Origin: Planctomycetaceae bacterium
Lineage (GTDB): Bacteria > Planctomycetota > Planctomycetia > Pirellulales > Pirellulaceae
Length of the DNA stretch: 32,614 bases
Assembly (NCBI GenBank): GCA_024232675.1
Contig: JAAEPL010000374.1
Coordinates: 1 to 32,614, forward strand
Direction of reading: 5' to 3'
Both the position numbers and the translations under genes were made by a program. Shown piece by piece: positions 29,278 through 32,614 of this stretch. Every line of letters begins with the position of its first letter. The stretch's first letter is position 1. Under the pieces are notes generated by a model. It had not been told where the DNA came from and did no database searches. It saw only the letters and a list, made by a program, of their open reading frames with translations.

Positions 29278-30219
29278 GTGTCCAAGTCTACACCTACTCC
29301 CAATATATCAGACAAAACTCCCACCTTGCCCTTGGTGCAACTGGACTCCAGCACACCGGATCGTCGCTTGCCGCGATGGCTCAAGCGGAGTGTTCCCAAA
29401 GGAAATGCCAACCACTTCACCGCCAACTTGTTGGATGAGCTGAACTTGGAAACGGTCTGCGACAACGCGAAATGCCCCAACCGCATGGAATGTTATTCGC
29501 AAAAGACTGCTACTTTCATGATTCTCGGCAATGTCTGCACTCGTCCCTGTGGCTTTTGCGCCGTCAAACGCGGCAGACCCGGCGCCCTGGAGGCCGACGA
29601 ACCAGAGCGTTTGGCAGAGGCTTCGGTTCGCCTGGGCTTGAAACATGTGGTGATCACATCGGTCACTCGAGACGATCTCGATGACGGCGGAGCCGATCAC
29701 TACGTGAAATGCATCGAGGCGGTACGCCGTCGGTGTGATGCCACCATTGAGGTCCTGACTCCGGACTTCATTCATAATCGCGAAGCCCTGGATCGGGTCG
29801 TGCATGCCGGGCCGGACGTCTTTAATCACAATACCGAAACCGTACCGCGACTGTATCGACGGGTGCGAGGCCCCAAATCGGATTACCGGTGGACCCTTGG
29901 CCTGCTGGCCCGAGTCAAAGAAATATCCCCCAAAACGCGGACAAAAAGCGGCTTAATGCTAGGTTTGGGCGAGGAGCAACAAGAGATCATGGACGTTCTG
30001 GCTGATTTGCGAGACGTGCACTGCGATTTCCTCACGCTCGGTCAATATCTCCAACCGGCGACAGATCGTTACCTACCCGTAGTCCGCTATGTACCACCGC
30101 AAGAATTTGATTTACTGGGTGAGCAGGCAAAGATGCTCGGGTTTCGCAAGGTTGCCAGCGGACCCTTCGTCCGCAGCAGTTACCACGCCCGAGATATGGC
30201 TGAAAGCGATATTGATTAA
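29278..30219 (+). CDS. lipA: Lipoyl synthase (radical SAM)
   Basis: CDNAKCPNRMECYSQKTATFMILGNVCTRPCGFCAVKRGRP (both 4Fe-4S motifs), TKSGLMLGLGEE, LTLGQYLQPATDRYLPVVRYV, GFRKVASGPFVRSSYHA. Start (GTG 29278) is uncertain; ORF track begins at TTG 29233. Confidence 0.96.
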   Translation: MSKSTPTPNISDKTPTLPLVQLDSSTPDRRLPRWLKRSVPKGNANHFTANLLDELNLETVCDNAKCPNRMECYSQKTATFMILGNVCTRPCGFCAVKRGRPGALEADEPERLAEASVRLGLKHVVITSVTRDDLDDGGADHYVKCIEAVRRRCDATIEVLTPDFIHNREALDRVVHAGPDVFNHNTETVPRLYRRVRGPKSDYRWTLGLLARVKEISPKTRTKSGLMLGLGEEQQEIMDVLADLRDVHCDFLTLGQYLQPATDRYLPVVRYVPPQEFDLLGEQAKMLGFRKVASGPFVRSSYHARDMAESDID

Positions 30220-30278
30220 CGGCGGTTACCCAACCTACACCCGATGCCGCAAACCCCTAAAATTCCACGGAAAACAAC

Positions 30279-30482
30279 GTGCTGACCATCACCGTCAATG
30301 GCGAACCCACTCAGATCGCTAAGGGCTTTACCATTGAGCAACTGCTGGCTTCTTTTGCCAAACGACAAGGCCCCGTGGCCGTGGAGCGGAACGCTGAACT
30401 GGTTCCCTCAAGCGAACACGCCACGACGGAATTGCAACCTGGCGATCAATTGGAAGTTGTATCTCTGACGGGAGGCGGTTAG
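30279..30482 (+). CDS. thiS: Thiamine biosynthesis sulfur carrier ThiS
   Basis: 67 aa, GTG start; [25 protein letters not shown]...[16 protein letters not shown] with C-terminal GG. Confidence 0.92.
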   Translation: MLTITVNGEPTQIAKGFTIEQLLASFAKRQGPVAVERNAELVPSSEHATTELQPGDQLEVVSLTGGG

Positions 30483-30484
30483 CC

Positions 30485-31348
30485 ATGGCGCAAATTCCGG
30501 AATTTGATACGCCCGCTTTGCGGATTGGGACTTTCGAGCTTCGCAGCCGGCTGATTTTGGGCACCGGCCGATACCATTCCTTTGGCGAGATGCAAGCTTC
30601 TCACGTCGCGGCCGATGCCGACTGTGTGACCGTTGCTGTGAGACGTGAAAAACTTCACGACAGCCAAGGCAACAATATTTTGGATTTCTTGGATCTCGAT
30701 CGTCTCACCCTGCTACCCAACACTGCAGGGTGCTATGAAGCGAAATCGGCCGTGCGGGTGGCGAAAATGGGTCGCGAAATCCTCAAGGGTCTTAATAACC
30801 GCGGTGCCGATTGGGTCAAACTCGAAGTGCTCGGGGACAGCCGGACACTACTGCCCGATCCCATCGAGACGCTGAAAGCGACCGAAGAATTGGTCAAAGA
30901 TGGTTTTCAGGTGCTTTGTTACACCAATGACGACCCCGTGATTGCCATGAAACTGAAGCAGGCCGGCGCCGTTGCCGTAATGCCAGGCGGCAGTCCCATC
31001 GGTTCGGGTAGAGGCATCGCAAACGCCCACAATTTGCTCATTATTTTGGAGCAGCTTAAAGCCGACGACCCCGAATATCCCATTATCGTCGATGCCGGTG
31101 TGGGAACCCCCAGTGACGTTGTGATCGCCTTGGAATTGGGGGCTGATGCCGTACTGCTAAATACCGCGGTCGCACGAGCCCAAGATCCCGTCAATATGGC
31201 GCTGGCCATGAAATTTGCGGCGCATGCTGGCTATCTCGGTCGGCAGTCTGGACGAATTAGCGCCGCCGCCTACGGTTCGGCTAGCAGTCCCGAATACGGA
31301 ATGATCTCAGAAAGTGTTTCCAGCAAAGCACTTAAGTCAAAAGCATAG
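30485..31348 (+). CDS. thiG: Thiazole synthase ThiG
   Basis: LRIGTFELRSRLILGTGRY, LDFLDLDRLTLLPNTAGCYEAKSAVRVAKMGRE, VMPGGSPIGSGRGI, VDAGVGTPSDVVIALELGADAVLLNTAVARAQDPVNMALAM. Confidence 0.97.
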   Translation: MAQIPEFDTPALRIGTFELRSRLILGTGRYHSFGEMQASHVAADADCVTVAVRREKLHDSQGNNILDFLDLDRLTLLPNTAGCYEAKSAVRVAKMGREILKGLNNRGADWVKLEVLGDSRTLLPDPIETLKATEELVKDGFQVLCYTNDDPVIAMKLKQAGAVAVMPGGSPIGSGRGIANAHNLLIILEQLKADDPEYPIIVDAGVGTPSDVVIALELGADAVLLNTAVARAQDPVNMALAMKFAAHAGYLGRQSGRISAAAYGSASSPEYGMISESVSSKALKSKA

Positions 31349-31375
31349 ACAACATTCCTTACTTTTGTTCTGCTG

Positions 31376-31412
31376 AAAAGCAAATCGCAACCTTCCAAAT
31401 TAATTGCTTTTT
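31376..31412 (+). terminator. Possible terminator after thiG
   Basis: AAAAGCAA ... TTGCTTTT 8-bp arms with 20-nt loop and short T tract. Confidence 0.4.
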
Positions 31413-31516
31413 GGGAACTTAGGTAATATTTTTCATTGCAATCGATAGGGCAAAGTTTATCCTATCTATTGGACCTGTTTTACGTCATTAAGTTTAGGAC
31501 AAGTGATTTTCTTCTT

Positions 31517-32614
31517 ATGAGCGATCTCTTCAAAATCGGACGCCTAGCGTTCTACGTTGTCGCGTTGCCTTTGGCGATCACCGCAGTGGTTTCAGCCGAA
31601 GCCTTTTTCTCATACTCCGATGGTCTTATCGACGATTCGGAGCTTCTTGCGAGCAATCCGACAGCGATCGACGCGGCTTACGGTCACATCAACCACGTCT
31701 TGCATGTCGATGCCGATGGAGGCGTTTCTGGTCAGATCATGAACCGGAATGGAGACGGCTTCGAGGGTTCCGCGGATATGGACGTCACGCTCAATTCACG
31801 CGGTCAAATTGTTGCCGCGGCGACCACTGGCAATGACGGTGTCTTTCATTTTGAGAATGTAAAGCCTGGTGCTTACTCGTTCATCGCGACATCTGAAAAT
31901 CACGTTTCGACCTTCGGTGTTTATGTGCTGGACGACGAAACACCTGAGACAGCAACCATCCAATTGAGCGTCGCTGCTTCGGGAGCGAACTCAGCCGGTG
32001 TCAAAGAGATTTTGAACTCTGACGTACAAACCGTCGCCTACCAGTACACACCCGCAGTCAGTGAATTGGTCAATACCGAACAAATTAGTCGGGTATCCCT
32101 GAGCAGCAGCAACACAATCGACGGCCGCATCCAACCCTTGCGTTGGGAAGATCAGGCACAAACGTTCGACCTCACAGGTAATCAGGTTTACTTGCTGGAT
32201 GAAAGCGGTGTCGTGGCAAACACGCCCGTGGAAGCCGACGGCTCTTACAGCCTCTCAGATGTAGCTCCTGGGATTTACGATTTCGTATCCTTCGGCCCAC
32301 ACGGAGCGGCTGCGTTCGCAGTAGAAATCACCGATCCCGCAGAGAACGCTGAGAAGAATGTCAGCTTTACCAGCAAAGGACAGGAAGATTCTGAAGAACT
32401 CAGCGTCGTACTTTCCGAACCCGTTTCCGGTGAAGATGAGATCACCATCGAAGTTTTGGGAGACTCCCCACAGAACGGCTACGGCGGCGGTTACGGCGGC
32501 GGTGGTGGTGGAGCAGGTGGTTTTGGTGGCGATTGGGGCGGCATCATCGGCCTAGCCTTGGGCGCTTGGGTACTGAGCGAAGCATTCAACAACAGCAACA
32601 ACAATGCTCAGGTC
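31517..32614 (+). CDS. Exported protein with carboxypeptidase-regulatory-like repeats and Gly-rich region (runs off the window end)
   Basis: Not in the ORF track because no stop occurs in the window; the frame is open from ATG 31517 to 32614. MSDLFKIGRLAFYVVALPLAITAVVSAEA (signal peptide); GQIVAAATTGNDGVFHFENVKPGAYSFIAT and NQVYLLDESGVVANTPVEADGSYSLSDVAPGIYDFVSF (carboxypeptidase-regulatory-like); GYGGGYGGGGGGAGGFGGDWGG followed by a hydrophobic helix. Confidence 0.82.
   Translation, partial: MSDLFKIGRLAFYVVALPLAITAVVSAEAFFSYSDGLIDDSELLASNPTAIDAAYGHINHVLHVDADGGVSGQIMNRNGDGFEGSADMDVTLNSRGQIVAAATTGNDGVFHFENVKPGAYSFIATSENHVSTFGVYVLDDETPETATIQLSVAASGANSAGVKEILNSDVQTVAYQYTPAVSELVNTEQISRVSLSSSNTIDGRIQPLRWEDQAQTFDLTGNQVYLLDESGVVANTPVEADGSYSLSDVAPGIYDFVSFGPHGAAAFAVEITDPAENAEKNVSFTSKGQEDSEELSVVLSEPVSGEDEITIEVLGDSPQNGYGGGYGGGGGGAGGFGGDWGGIIGLALGAWVLSEAFNNSNNNAQV

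Noticed and set aside
1-32614. CRISPR array, tRNA/rRNA genes, complete IS element or prophage
   Set aside because: No regularly spaced direct repeats, no tRNA cloverleaf recognised, no transposase, integrase or phage structural genes seen in any frame.

Overview
The window looks like a Planctomycetes-type chromosome segment: PEP-CTERM protein, FG-GAP/ASPIC-UnbV proteins, a sulfatase and a planctomycete-style ECF sigma factor. Housekeeping loci are nrdA-nrdB, smpB, lipA, thiS-thiG and a btaA-btaB betaine-lipid pair. A minus-strand cluster encodes an ABC transporter, a Cys-motif membrane protein and two DUF3299-like CCFG proteins.

The strongest signal is at 14810-18976. The ORF track splits this region into two ORFs of 696 and 691 aa. 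They are in the same frame and separated only by one TGA codon (16877-16879) inside an FG-GAP/ASPIC-UnbV module. A 40-nt hairpin (16875-16914) incorporates the TGA at its base. It has a perfect 7-bp upper stem and a GUU apical loop starting 19 nt after the UGA. This is the geometry expected of a bacterial SECIS. I propose one roughly 1388-aa candidate selenoprotein (TM anchor, FG-GAP/VCBS, Sec, ASPIC/UnbV, thioredoxin-like CQPC, TPR). I cannot tell from sequence alone whether the family is already catalogued.

A second strong regulatory signal is a tandem NrdR-box-like pair, 31 bp centre to centre. It overlaps a TTGACA-N16-TATATT promoter about 380 nt upstream of nrdA.

All similarity statements come from reading translated motifs; no database search was run.
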